Source: a virus. From it: a stretch of 64,000 nucleotides of DNA. A program made the position numbers and the translations under genes. Where the stretch lies: IMG/VR virus record IMGVR_UViG_3300033978_000477, positions 21,452 through 85,451 of that record, one strand, 5' to 3'. This document shows positions 1 through 8,744 of the stretch, piece after piece. Positions within the stretch are counted from its first letter, which is position 1. Each line of letters begins with the position of its first letter. Under the pieces are notes generated by a model that saw only the letters and a program-made list of their open reading frames with translations, was not told the DNA's origin and did no database searches.

Positions 1-1
1 C

Positions 2-1168
2 AGCCTCCCGGCGAACACCACCAGATGGGGCAAGTGGGGCATCCGACTGACCGTCAACAACGGCCTTGTCGACGGCGTTGCGGACGCGTCGATGGTTGAT
101 GAGTCGCTCGCCTTCGAGATGCTCTCGCCGTCAGGTCTACACGACCTGATGAAGTACGAGTCCAACCAGTTCGGCGCGGACTGGACGGAGCAGTTTCGGG
201 AGAACCTTCGAGAGCTGGCGAACGGTGGGAACCCAGGCGGTTCCAATACCCAGATCCAATACAACAACGCTGGCGTGTTTGCTGGTGTCGGCAATGTCGT
301 CCACAACGCAGGGAACCTATCCCTATCAGAGTCCGCCCCGACCACTGGAACGACTGGTCAGGTCACCGTTGCTTGCGTGCAGCGCGCAGGCAAACGCCAC
401 CTAGTGGTGGGAGACGGGTACGTCTCTTCGTGGGTGCGCGCGACCGGCGGATCTGTCGTTGTGGGCCCGCACCCTGGCCACGTAAAGCAGTCCTTTTACA
501 ACCCGTGGGGCAACGCCGAAACCAGTGTTACGGCAACGTTCACCATGTCGCTGACGGGCACGCTCGGCGCTCCATCCGTCGCGAGCACGTCGCTTCTCGC
601 AAGCACGTGTAGGATACAGTCTACAAGCGCAACTGCCATCGGCAGCTTTGCGTCCCTCTATGAGTCTTCCGCGCGCCTTTGGCGCGGCAACGCAGCGGAC
701 CGAGGCGGGTTTTACCTCGTGATGCGGTTCGCACCTGAGGACGCCGCTGCGGTTTCCGGCGCTCGCATGTTCGTCGGGCTTCATACGTCGGTGGCAGGGG
801 CGACCAACGTCGAACCCAACACGCTCACGAGCATCCTTGGCGTATGCCAGTTGAGCACGTCGAACAACCTGCACCTCATCAACAACGACGGCACCGGCAC
901 CGCGACGACGGTTGACCTTGGCGCGTCCTTCCCTGCAAACGGGAACACGGCTGCCTATGAGTTGACGATGTGGTGCCCGCCGAACGAATCATTCGTTGGG
1001 TACCGCATTGAACGGCTGGACACGGGAGACGTCAGCGAGGGGACTTGGACAACTGACCTGCCTCCGAACACGACGTTCCTGGCGCGCCGCGCATGGCGCA
1101 CGAACAACGCCCAGGCGCTAGCCGTCAAGATGACCATCATCAGTATCTATGCGGAGACGTTGGTGTGA
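2..1168 (+). CDS. Phage tail/structural protein, 5' partial
   Basis: The frame is open from the first bases of the window, so the start lies upstream; the first internal ATG is at 92. The stretch NTQIQYNNAGVFAGVGN followed by SLSESAPTT is the kind of short motif seen in phage tail-fibre and other receptor-side structural proteins. The rest is beta-rich and Thr/Ser-rich. No enzymatic motif is visible. It overlaps the next gene by 4 bases (GTGA), as is typical in this cluster. Tail fibre or collar-like role is inferred from context. Confidence 0.6.
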   Translation, partial: SLPANTTRWGKWGIRLTVNNGLVDGVADASMVDESLAFEMLSPSGLHDLMKYESNQFGADWTEQFRENLRELANGGNPGGSNTQIQYNNAGVFAGVGNVVHNAGNLSLSESAPTTGTTGQVTVACVQRAGKRHLVVGDGYVSSWVRATGGSVVVGPHPGHVKQSFYNPWGNAETSVTATFTMSLTGTLGAPSVASTSLLASTCRIQSTSATAIGSFASLYESSARLWRGNAADRGGFYLVMRFAPEDAAAVSGARMFVGLHTSVAGATNVEPNTLTSILGVCQLSTSNNLHLINNDGTGTATTVDLGASFPANGNTAAYELTMWCPPNESFVGYRIERLDTGDVSEGTWTTDLPPNTTFLARRAWRTNNAQALAVKMTIISIYAETLV

Positions 1169-3309
1169 TTGCGGAGTCAATGAGGCCGGCATCGCTGGCC
1201 ATCATCGCGACACTGGCACTCCAGTGTTTCCCCGTCGCGGTGAGACCAAAGCTTGTCGCGGTGTCTCCAGACCTTGGAGATGTTGATGGCGAGGTTTTGG
1301 TTACGCTCTCCGGCGCGAACCTCATTGGCGCAAGCGGGGCAACGATCGGTGGGTCTGAGTGTTCGCAGCTCAAGGTCGTCGACAACGCTACGGCGACATG
1401 CCTGACGCCGTCTAAGCCGCTCGGCACGTACAACGTTGTCATCACCACACCAGCGGGAAGGTCCACACTCGTCAATGGATTCGAGTCCTGGTACCCGACG
1501 GCAATCACCGGCGCGCGTATCTATGACTCTGCGAAGGAAGTCGCTGCGGCCGGGTCATCGTTCGTCGTCAACTTCTCGATGGTCTCGGAAGAGATCGATC
1601 CGTCCTGGAAGCTGCGTGATGGACATGTGGCGTTCTACACACCGGGCACCGATGACGTTGCGCTCGTAGGCGGCTGGAACCCATTCTACTCGGACGGCCT
1701 CGGCAACGGCGGCGACGGCACGCGCCCTGGCTGGACCTCCCCGCGGCAGACCACCAACGAAGTCTGGAAGAGCACCAACGGCGGACAGAACTGGACGGCG
1801 CTGCTTGCGGACAACAACGCCGAGTTCGAGCGCCGGCACACGCCTGGCATCGCGCAGGTCGGCAGTAAGTGGGTCATGATTGGCGGCGATCTTTGGGTCA
1901 ACGATCCGCCCGACTCCTACCAGCGAGACATCGTATCCAGCACTGACGGCGGGCTGAACTGGACGACGGAGATGGCGACAACGCCATGGTCGTCGCGCAT
2001 GCTTCACCTCGTCACCCAGAAGCCATTCGCCGGCAAGCTCTGGATGTTCGGCGGGCAAGACGGCGTCCTTGGCTTTGGCGGAACGGCAGACTTCCACAAC
2101 GACGTTTGGAACTGCCCAGAGGACGACCTCGACAACTGGACGCAAGTCATTGCCGACGGCGCAGCGATCGCAACGCGCCCTGGTGGGCGCGGAGGCGTCA
2201 ACAACCTCATCGTGTGGGCACCGCTGACGGGCACCTACGCTGGCATCGAGCGCATGTGGCTGGCTGGCGGCTGTCAGTACGGATCTCCACACGTCTACTA
2301 CAACGAGGTTTGGAGCACGACCAACGGGACTAGTTGGGTGCAGCACGCAGACGCCGGCTGGACCCCGCGGTTCTACCACTCCCTCTTCGTGCTCCGCGGT
2401 CGGCTTTGGATGATCGCCGGCGGCGACAACGTCGCCGGGAACAAGAGCGACCTCTGGTACACCGAGGACGGCGAGAACTGGACCGAAGTCGACGCGCGCT
2501 TTGCGCCGCTCGAAGCAGGCTCGCATGCCGATGCCATCACTGTCGTGGATGATCGCTACGCGATCTTCGCGATGGGCAACGGTTCCCTCGGGGCCGGGCC
2601 TCCGTACCTCAAGCGAGTCTGGCGCATCGACGTTCACTCTGGGACGCGAGTGTCGGCATGGGGCGACCACGGATCTGGCAGTGTCGACCTGACCGCATCA
2701 GGGGTGAATCGGCCGCTGCTGCTGGCCTCCGGCCAAGTTGGCAGCTTCGCCGCCCGACCCGCCATCGTCTTCGACGGTGCCGACAACTACATGGCCGCCG
2801 CATCCGTGGACATCCAATCTGGCGGCTACACCAGGTTCTTCTTCGGTCGGATCCCTCACCGAAAGGATGATGCGTCGCCAAGCGACACGACCGTTCAACA
2901 TTGCGCCTTCGGCAATGACGCCGCGAACCAATACGAGACGACCGGACTGTCGAACGGAGCGCTCGCCATCACCGACGGCTCCGTCGCATGGGACCTGACA
3001 ACGCAAGGCCTCACCAATCACGATGATGGTTTCGGAACGGCAAAGGCCTACACCGTGACGCGCGCGACCGACAACAGCGTCAAGTTCTACGTCGATGGCG
3101 TCCAAGTAGGGACCACGCAGACGGTGAACTACAACACCACGTACAGCGGTTGGAAGTTCATCGGCGCTGGGCTGGGTACGGACTCCCCGACATCATCGAA
3201 CAACAAGTTGCAGGGCGCCTTTGGTGCCTTCGTCACTTGTGACGGTGTGATCAGTGAGGCCAACATCGCCAAGCTCTCGAAGTGGGGCCACGGCAAGTTC
3301 AAGGAGTGA
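1165..3309 (+). CDS. Phage tail protein with IPT/TIG, kelch-like and LamG-like domains
   Basis: About 714 residues. The N-terminus is a short hydrophobic stretch, then an IPT/TIG immunoglobulin-like domain (roughly residues 25-95, with the VSPDLGDVDGEVLVTLSG pattern). Next come repeated blades resembling a kelch/sialidase beta-propeller (repeated STNGGQNW, STDGGLNW and TEDGENW asp-box-like motifs). A concanavalin/LamG-like C-terminal domain begins near AIVFDGADNYMAA. These are carbohydrate-binding folds, so a receptor-binding role is inferred. The GTG at 1165 has GGAG six bases upstream and overlaps the previous stop; the ATG at 1180 is an alternative. The leader ends in LALQC, but the residue before Cys is poor for a lipobox. 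Confidence 0.7.
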   Translation: MIAESMRPASLAIIATLALQCFPVAVRPKLVAVSPDLGDVDGEVLVTLSGANLIGASGATIGGSECSQLKVVDNATATCLTPSKPLGTYNVVITTPAGRSTLVNGFESWYPTAITGARIYDSAKEVAAAGSSFVVNFSMVSEEIDPSWKLRDGHVAFYTPGTDDVALVGGWNPFYSDGLGNGGDGTRPGWTSPRQTTNEVWKSTNGGQNWTALLADNNAEFERRHTPGIAQVGSKWVMIGGDLWVNDPPDSYQRDIVSSTDGGLNWTTEMATTPWSSRMLHLVTQKPFAGKLWMFGGQDGVLGFGGTADFHNDVWNCPEDDLDNWTQVIADGAAIATRPGGRGGVNNLIVWAPLTGTYAGIERMWLAGGCQYGSPHVYYNEVWSTTNGTSWVQHADAGWTPRFYHSLFVLRGRLWMIAGGDNVAGNKSDLWYTEDGENWTEVDARFAPLEAGSHADAITVVDDRYAIFAMGNGSLGAGPPYLKRVWRIDVHSGTRVSAWGDHGSGSVDLTASGVNRPLLLASGQVGSFAARPAIVFDGADNYMAAASVDIQSGGYTRFFFGRIPHRKDDASPSDTTVQHCAFGNDAANQYETTGLSNGALAITDGSVAWDLTTQGLTNHDDGFGTAKAYTVTRATDNSVKFYVDGVQVGTTQTVNYNTTYSGWKFIGAGLGTDSPTSSNNKLQGAFGAFVTCDGVISEANIAKLSKWGHGKFKE

Positions 3310-3327
3310 TCTCCGCAGGAGGGCGCC

Positions 3328-3843
3328 ATGAGCGAAGAGGTATCGAAACTGACCCCCGAGGAACGCCTCGAAGGTCTCATGTTGGCGCTGTCCGGACGCA
3401 TCGAAGAAGCGCATCAGGAAGCGAAGGGCTGGTACCGCACCGTTCGCAACTCCATCGCTGAGACCAACCAAGAGCTGTCGATGCTCAAGGCTCGGCTTGA
3501 CTCCGCCGAGAACAAGCTGCGCCGGCACGACTCCGGTTTTGCTCGCGCCTCCGATGCGGACCTGAAGCAGAACGAAGACATCAAGTCCATCGTCGCGGCA
3601 ACCGGGAACTGCGTACAAGCCATCGACGCACTTGAGAAGAAGCTCGAAGCGTACGAGGCCAACGCCAGTACCAAGGCCGAGAGCATGCAGACGGTTGCAA
3701 CGGAAGCCGTCTCGCAGACCCAGACCTTGGAGTCTCAAAAGCAGAAGCTTGAGAAGGAGGGCAGCAAGTCCACCCTCGGGCTCGTCCTCACCATCGGCGT
3801 TCTCGTTCTCCAGATCGTCGAACACTACATCAGCCGGAAGTGA
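3328..3843 (+). CDS. Coiled-coil protein with C-terminal membrane anchor
   Basis: 171 residues. A long charged helical region (residues ~10-145) is followed by one hydrophobic segment (LGLVLTIGVLVLQIV) and a short basic tail, so it is probably tail-anchored. GGAGGG stands 6-11 bases before the ATG. It opens a group of five small membrane-type genes before a protease gene, which suggests a lysis or envelope role, but no holin or spanin family is recognised. Confidence 0.65.
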   Translation: MSEEVSKLTPEERLEGLMLALSGRIEEAHQEAKGWYRTVRNSIAETNQELSMLKARLDSAENKLRRHDSGFARASDADLKQNEDIKSIVAATGNCVQAIDALEKKLEAYEANASTKAESMQTVATEAVSQTQTLESQKQKLEKEGSKSTLGLVLTIGVLVLQIVEHYISRK

Positions 3844-3846
3844 CTG

Positions 3847-3951
3847 ATGACACCTGCAACTCTCGAACGGATTGAGACAGTGAAGACCTTCATCATGCTG
3901 TCGGTGCTGGTGCACGGCGCGGCAATGCTGGCCGTCTACTACCTGCGATGA
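3847..3951 (+). CDS. Small single-pass membrane protein (34 aa)
   Basis: The reading frame starts MTPATLERIETVKTFIML, and its second half is one hydrophobic helix ending YYLR. It sits 3 bases after the previous stop and overlaps the next small gene by 4 bases (ATGA). Size, coupling and neighbours support a real gene; a holin-like or lysis-accessory role is only a guess. Confidence 0.45.
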   Translation: MTPATLERIETVKTFIMLSVLVHGAAMLAVYYLR

Positions 3952-4040
3952 GCTTGGAGGAGGCACTCGACGTAGCGGCCTACGCCGTCGTGACTGTCTC
4001 CGTCATCATCTGGCTTCAGCTTCTCCAAGTCTGGCGCTGA
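3948..4040 (+). CDS. Small single-pass membrane protein (30 aa)
   Basis: A 30-residue frame that is almost entirely one transmembrane helix (AYAVVTVSVIIWLQLLQV) after an acidic N-terminus. Its ATG overlaps the stop of the gene before it, the coupling used throughout this cluster. Function unknown; possible lysis accessory. Confidence 0.4.
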   Translation: MSLEEALDVAAYAVVTVSVIIWLQLLQVWR

Positions 4041-4046
4041 CCACCA

Positions 4047-4166
4047 ATGCGTAACGACCTCGTAGACGCTGCCAAAGGCTGGCTCTGCATGGTCGCGCTC
4101 GCTCTCGCGTTCAGCGCAGTCATTGAAGTTTGCACGGGCCGATGGCCCACCGGAGTATCCCCATGA
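4047..4166 (+). CDS. Small membrane protein (39 aa)
   Basis: The frame begins MRNDLVDAAKGWLCMVALAL and has one hydrophobic helix. It lies 6 bases after the previous stop and overlaps the next ATG by 4 bases. No family is recognised. Confidence 0.4.
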   Translation: MRNDLVDAAKGWLCMVALALAFSAVIEVCTGRWPTGVSP

Positions 4167-4639
4167 ATCGTGACAACCTCATCGGCCTTGGCTTCATCGT
4201 TGCCATTGTTGGCGCAGCCGTCCTGACCTACTTCGGCAAGGCGGACCCGGTCTACAGCTTCGGTTCCATCATGGGAGCTTTCCTCCTTTGGGTGCAGGAC
4301 CGACCGGCCTTTGTGAAGAAGTTCTTCGGCGGCAAGGACGACCCGCCGCCGCCCGCTGCCGGCGCCGTAGCAGCGGTGTTGCTCGTGCTCTGCATGGGTG
4401 CGTCTAGCTCCCAGGCATCCTGCTCTCCAGCGTTCCGCAATGCCGTAGCCAAGAGCATCGTCGAGTTGGCCCCGTGCCTTCTGCTGAAGGTAGAGCAGGA
4501 CGTTGAAGCCAAAGATGCCATCCTCCAGTGCAACGTCCCTCAGGAGTTGGTTGAAGATGCGCTGATGCTGGTCGCGGCGCAGAAGGCCGCTCACTCGCAT
4601 GTGCTCGCGTCGAAACGAGACGCCGGGGCTTGCCAGTGA
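4163..4639 (+). CDS. Membrane protein with two hydrophobic segments, holin-like
   Basis: 158 residues with the ATG at 4163 inside the previous gene's stop. One transmembrane segment follows an N-terminal MNRDNLIGLGFIVAIVGAAV, and a second lies near residues 65-85 (AVAAVLLVLCMGASS). A Cys-containing C-terminal domain follows (CSPAF, APCLLL, LQCNV). Two short helices and proximity to a peptidase and a lipoprotein fit a lysis cassette. A holin assignment is inference from topology alone. Confidence 0.5.
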   Translation: MNRDNLIGLGFIVAIVGAAVLTYFGKADPVYSFGSIMGAFLLWVQDRPAFVKKFFGGKDDPPPPAAGAVAAVLLVLCMGASSSQASCSPAFRNAVAKSIVELAPCLLLKVEQDVEAKDAILQCNVPQELVEDALMLVAAQKAAHSHVLASKRDAGACQ

Positions 4640-5448
4640 CAGACCTGATTCAGACGGCTGCCGACGCGGCGGAGTTCGTCAAACGGAAGTGGGGGCGGAA
4701 GCTCTTCCACGATGCCACGCAGATTGAGGAGTCCGACTGGATGTACTCCTCCGCGTTCCTCCTTGAGACCCATTTGCCGGGCGTCTCGATGCGGCCGCTT
4801 GTCGGGGCCATCCGTGACCAGGGGGCCACGAGTGCTTGCACCAACTTCGCCCTGTCGCGCAGCGTCGCGACTCGCGCGTACACCGTCGGCGCTCCACTGA
4901 CGAACTACCCGAGCGAGGTGGCCAACTACAAGCTTGGCCAGATGCTGGCGAACCCAGATGCCCCGCTCGTAGACATGGGCGCCAAGCTCGGCAAGGTGCT
5001 CCAGTCCGCGCGAGACGTTGGGATGGTGAGCGAAGCGCGCGCACCGTTCGACCCTGACACCATCACCGAACCGCTTCCGTGGGACGTGTACCGCGCCGGG
5101 TCTTCGGCGATGTCGGTACTGAACAAGGGCCTGTCCTACTACCGCGTCTTCGGCTCGGTGCAGGCCAAGCAAGCGCTTTCGAGGAACATCCCACTCGTGA
5201 TCGGCATGTCTGTTGACGAGTCGTTCATGAAGTACGACGGAGGCACCTACGTTCGCGGTGGTGCAGTTGTCGGCGGTCACGCAATGACGGGCATCGGCTA
5301 CCGCGCTGGCTGCCTCGAACTGGTGAACTCGTGGGGCGAGTTCTGGGGTGAGTCTGGTTTTGCCTGGCTCCCTCTCGAATACCTGGACTCCCCGAGCATC
5401 GTCTTCGAAGTCTACGCAATCGACATTGCCCCGAGGGCCGTCGTATGA
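4636..5448 (+). CDS. Papain-like (C1A) cysteine peptidase
   Basis: 270 residues from a GTG that overlaps the previous stop. The catalytic set of the papain fold is visible: Gln62 and Cys68 in RDQGATSACTNFA, His215 in GGHAMTGIGY, and Asn231 in LVNSWGEFWGESGFAWLP. No long inhibitory pro-region is present, and the domain fills most of the protein. Substrate unknown: it could cut virion proteins during maturation, host envelope proteins, or act on entry. Papain-type peptidases are uncommon in phage genomes. Confidence 0.85.
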   Translation: MTDLIQTAADAAEFVKRKWGRKLFHDATQIEESDWMYSSAFLLETHLPGVSMRPLVGAIRDQGATSACTNFALSRSVATRAYTVGAPLTNYPSEVANYKLGQMLANPDAPLVDMGAKLGKVLQSARDVGMVSEARAPFDPDTITEPLPWDVYRAGSSAMSVLNKGLSYYRVFGSVQAKQALSRNIPLVIGMSVDESFMKYDGGTYVRGGAVVGGHAMTGIGYRAGCLELVNSWGEFWGESGFAWLPLEYLDSPSIVFEVYAIDIAPRAVV

Positions 5449-5768
5449 AGCGCCTCGCATTCCTCGCGCTGCTCTTTGCGGCGTGTTCATCGGCCAAGGT
5501 TCTCCCCGTGGAACCCCCTGCTGTTGTCGTCTTTCCGCGCGACGGCGGGGCCGGTTGCTGCGAGCCAGCTTGTGCACGGATGCGCGAGAGTGGTTGCCCC
5601 GAGGGCGACCCATCCGAAACCGGCGAGTCCTGCGAAGACCTCTGCCGCCGCATCACTGCCATGCGCATCGACATGGGGGCTTGCTGCGTTGCTGCCTCCC
5701 GCACCAAAGACGAACTGCTCTCCTGCGGGACAACGAAGTCCGCTCGCGCAGTCCGTTGCCAACACTGA
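5445..5768 (+). CDS. Cysteine-rich lipoprotein
   Basis: 107 residues. The N-terminus MKRLAFLALLFAAC is a signal peptide with a good lipobox (LFAAC). The mature part is rich in Cys (CCEPAC, CEDLC, ACC, SCG), suggesting disulfides in the periplasm. It overlaps the peptidase gene by 4 bases. It could be an outer-membrane spanin-like (Rz1-type) partner or a surface lipoprotein; the length is more than a usual Rz1. Confidence 0.65.
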   Translation: MKRLAFLALLFAACSSAKVLPVEPPAVVVFPRDGGAGCCEPACARMRESGCPEGDPSETGESCEDLCRRITAMRIDMGACCVAASRTKDELLSCGTTKSARAVRCQH

Positions 5769-5776
5769 CGGGGTGT

Positions 5777-6058
5777 ATGCAGATGGACAGTCGCGACCGA
5801 ACGTACCCCACCGGGCGAATGCTTGCCGTGGTGGTCAAGACGATCAGTGATTCAGTGCCCCCGCCGGCCCCACCACCGTTCTTTGGTGCGTGCGAGCGAT
5901 GCGAGGGCGTTGGCTTCAAGGAACGCGTTGTGGAGCCCTATAGCGGCCCAATGCTGGCGAGAGAGAAGAAGTGCCGCGTCTGCGATGGCACTGGACTCGC
6001 GACACCGGAGCAGAACGAAGCATGGCGCGCCGAATTGTCAGCCAAGCAGAGCGCTTGA
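5777..6058 (+). CDS. Small zinc protein with DnaJ-type CxxCxGxG motifs
   Basis: 93 residues (the second ATG at 5783 is also possible). A Pro-rich stretch is followed by CERCEGVGF and CRVCDGTGL, two halves of a DnaJ-type zinc-binding module. There is no J domain. It overlaps a second gene of the same kind by 37 bases. Role unknown; perhaps a folding or assembly helper. Confidence 0.6.
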   Translation: MQMDSRDRTYPTGRMLAVVVKTISDSVPPPAPPPFFGACERCEGVGFKERVVEPYSGPMLAREKKCRVCDGTGLATPEQNEAWRAELSAKQSA

Positions 6059-6225
6059 CGCATTGCTGCCCGGCTTGCTGCGGACTCGGCAAGACAGAGC
6101 ACGTCGAAGAAGGCGGACTCGACATCACGTACCACATCCAACTTTGCGACACCTGCTGGGGCGCTGGGCGCGTCACTGAGAAGCGGATGCGCAAGTACTG
6201 GAACGACACCCCCGCAACAGCCTGA
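6022..6225 (+). CDS. Second small zinc protein with DnaJ-type motifs
   Basis: 67 residues starting MARRIVSQAERL. It carries CPACCGLG and CDTCWGAG, again two halves of a DnaJ-like zinc module, so the two adjacent genes look like a divergent duplication. Its start lies inside the previous frame. No other domain is seen. Confidence 0.55.
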   Translation: MARRIVSQAERLTHCCPACCGLGKTEHVEEGGLDITYHIQLCDTCWGAGRVTEKRMRKYWNDTPATA

Positions 6226-6299
6226 GCGCTGCTGACGACAATTCAAACCCATCGATTGCTGGGCCCCGTCACCGGTGCGCCTGAACGGAGAACTACGCC

Positions 6300-6740
6300 A
6301 TGTCTATGTCGAACACTTCGGAGAACAACCTTCTCCTCCTCCTCTTCAACAACACCAACTGGGCAAACCTTGGTGATGCGACGGGGCTCCGAAGTTCCAC
6401 CACCGCCGGGTCGTTCCACATCTCGCTGCATACCGCAGACCCCGGCGAGGCTGGCTCCCAGACCACCAGCGAGATCAGCTACACCGGGTATAGCCGCGTT
6501 GCTGTCGCTCGCAGCGGTTCCGGCTTCACCGTCACCGGCGCATCAGTGAGCAACGCTGCTGCCGTCACGTTCGGAGCCTGCACCGCGGGCAGCGGAACTG
6601 CGACTCACTTCAGCATCGGCCGAGACGCTTCGGGCACTGGTGAAATCATCATCAGCGGCGCGCTCTCGGCGAGCCTCGCGATCTCTGCGGGTATTACTCC
6701 ACAATTCGCTATCGGGCAGATGACCGCCACGGCCGACTGA
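6300..6740 (+). CDS. Phage structural protein
   Basis: 146 residues. The arrangement NLLLLLFNNTNWANLGDATGL, then SFHISLHTADPGEAG and YTGYSRVAVARS, is characteristic of a widespread phage virion protein family found among tail and baseplate genes; its exact role is not known to me. It is preceded by a non-coding gap of 74 bases. About 60 bases separate it from the next gene. Confidence 0.65.
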   Translation: MSMSNTSENNLLLLLFNNTNWANLGDATGLRSSTTAGSFHISLHTADPGEAGSQTTSEISYTGYSRVAVARSGSGFTVTGASVSNAAAVTFGACTAGSGTATHFSIGRDASGTGEIIISGALSASLAISAGITPQFAIGQMTATAD

Positions 6741-6800
6741 CCGTGAAGGTGTTCGAGGTGGCTTCAGAGCAGGAACGTATTCGGACGGAGTCCTAATCAG

Positions 6801-7250
6801 ATGGCAGACAATGTTGGATACAGCCCTGGCTCTGGGGCCACCATCGCATCGGATGACATTGGTGGCATTCAGCACCAGCGCGTCAAGATCACACTGGGCG
6901 CTGATGGTGTGTCGAACGGCGACGTCAGCGAAGCGAACCCGATGCCCGTCATGGGTGAGGGCGAGCTTGTCGAGTCGCTCTTCGCGATTCGCTCGGCGCT
7001 CGAAGTCCTCGCGCGCAACACCGGGCAGGCATACCCAGACACCGCGGGCCGCTTGCGTGTCGCGATTGACTCAATCAGCTCCGCGCTCACCCTAGCGACC
7101 ATCACCACCGTCGGCACTGTCACCACGGTTACGACCGTGACGACGATGACAAACCAGGTGAACGTGGGCGGCTACTCGGCGGCGCCGCAAATCCAGGCTC
7201 TCACGCAAATCGGGGCGGAGTCGCTCCGTCGAAATATCTCGGTGACCTAA
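6801..7250 (+). CDS. Phage structural protein
   Basis: 149 residues, starting MADNVGYSPGSGATIASDDI, with HQRVKITLGADGV. This N-terminus is common to a family of phage virion proteins in tail clusters. The middle has a Thr/Val-rich beta stretch (TTVGTVTTVTTVTTMTNQ). Function unknown. The stop overlaps the next ATG (TAATG). Confidence 0.6.
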   Translation: MADNVGYSPGSGATIASDDIGGIQHQRVKITLGADGVSNGDVSEANPMPVMGEGELVESLFAIRSALEVLARNTGQAYPDTAGRLRVAIDSISSALTLATITTVGTVTTVTTVTTMTNQVNVGGYSAAPQIQALTQIGAESLRRNISVT

Positions 7251-8686
7251 TGGCGACCACGAACGGCAACCGCAAGATCCTCGACCTCAAGCGCTGGGAG
7301 ATGTGCGCGCCCGCACCCGTCGCAACGGCCGCGGCGCACTTCATCGCAAGCTCGCGCTGCTACCGACAGCAGCAACTGCTCGTGACGTCCAACACCGTTG
7401 CGTACCTGTACGCGCCGCTCGAAGACGGCTTCGTGCAGGTGCCCAGCCCGGCGCTCGCTGGCACCTTTGGCGCTGGTGCAACCGGCTGCGGCGTTTCGTG
7501 GACGACCGGCTCAACCATCGGCGCCGCCTCGCTCACTGCGACCGCTGGCACGACAACCAGCATCACAACGAACCAGACGCTGGCGCGCCACCTCCGCGGT
7601 TACAGTGTGCACATCCTTGCCGGCCCGAACGCTGGCGAGACGAAGACGATCGCGTCCAACACCATCGGCGCCAACGCCGTCATTACGTTCACCGCTGCAA
7701 GCGGTGTCGCGTTCTCGGCGTCGACGGTGTACCGCATCATCGCTCCCAAGTTCTTCGTGCTCGGCGCGGGCACGCTCGCGGCGGGCTCGTTCAAATCCTA
7801 CGACTTCGCCACCAACACTTGGACGACCTGCACCATCACCGGTCTGCCGGCCACCATCGGTACCGACGCGAAGCTCATCTCGACGCCGGGATGGCTGGAC
7901 GATACATACAATGCTTTCGCGACTGGAACCGCGACGGCTGGCGGCGCTAGCACGCTGACCAACAGCGCGAAAACCTGGGCCACGAACCAGTGGGCCAACT
8001 ATCAGATCCGCATCACTGCGGGCACCGGGGCTGGCCAGATCCGCACGATCGCCAGCAACACCGGCACGGTCATTACCACCAGCGCGGCCTGGACGACGAA
8101 CCCCGACGCGACGAGCCAGTACTCAATCGAGGGGAACGACAACTTCCTCTACTTGATTGGCAACAACGCCGTCACGATGTACCGCTACGACATCGCCGCG
8201 AACACCTGGTCGACGCTGGCCCCTGGTGTTGCCCGTGGCGCCGCTCCCGGCGCTGGCATGTCGGGACACTGGGTGCACTCTGCACCAGAGGCCGAGTGGA
8301 ACAACGAAAGCACCATCCAGAACGGGCGCTACATCTACTCGTTCCGTGGCGCCGCTGGTGCGCTGCTGGACCGCTACGACATCGCTGCCAACACCTGGTC
8401 GGCGGTGACATACAGCCCCGCCACGGAGACGTTCACAACCGGAACGAAGTACACCATCTTCGATGGTGCACTCTACATCCAGAAGGACGCGACAGGCCGG
8501 TGGTTTCGGTACAACTTTGCGACCAATGAAATGGATGGGTGGGGCACCATGCTCTACCCCAACGGCGCTGCCATTGTCGGCGACACCGCGTTTTATGCGT
8601 ACTTCGACGACGGCGCGACCAAGATCACGTTCGTGTACATGATCCTCAACACCTCGGCGGTGATGCTGCGGCAGATGATCATCTGA
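7250..8686 (+). CDS. Phage tail protein with beta-propeller-like repeats
   Basis: 478 residues. Repeats such as YDFATNTWTTCT, YDIAANTWSTLA and YDIAANTWSAVT are kelch-like blades. Between them are two copies of a TxAGAGQTRTI-like insert (HILAGPNAGETKTIASNT and RITAGTGAGQIRTIASNT). It begins inside the previous stop codon. A receptor-side tail role is likely from the fold and location. Confidence 0.65.
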   Translation: MATTNGNRKILDLKRWEMCAPAPVATAAAHFIASSRCYRQQQLLVTSNTVAYLYAPLEDGFVQVPSPALAGTFGAGATGCGVSWTTGSTIGAASLTATAGTTTSITTNQTLARHLRGYSVHILAGPNAGETKTIASNTIGANAVITFTAASGVAFSASTVYRIIAPKFFVLGAGTLAAGSFKSYDFATNTWTTCTITGLPATIGTDAKLISTPGWLDDTYNAFATGTATAGGASTLTNSAKTWATNQWANYQIRITAGTGAGQIRTIASNTGTVITTSAAWTTNPDATSQYSIEGNDNFLYLIGNNAVTMYRYDIAANTWSTLAPGVARGAAPGAGMSGHWVHSAPEAEWNNESTIQNGRYIYSFRGAAGALLDRYDIAANTWSAVTYSPATETFTTGTKYTIFDGALYIQKDATGRWFRYNFATNEMDGWGTMLYPNGAAIVGDTAFYAYFDDGATKITFVYMILNTSAVMLRQMII

Positions 8687-8744
8687 GAGCCTGATGGCTT
8701 TCATGGACAACTGAAGACCAAGATCCAAAGCCCACACACATCCG

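Noticed and set aside
1555-2670. 371-codon leftward frame in the first tail protein
   Set aside because: Shadow of a clear beta-propeller protein on the + strand, with no motif of its own.
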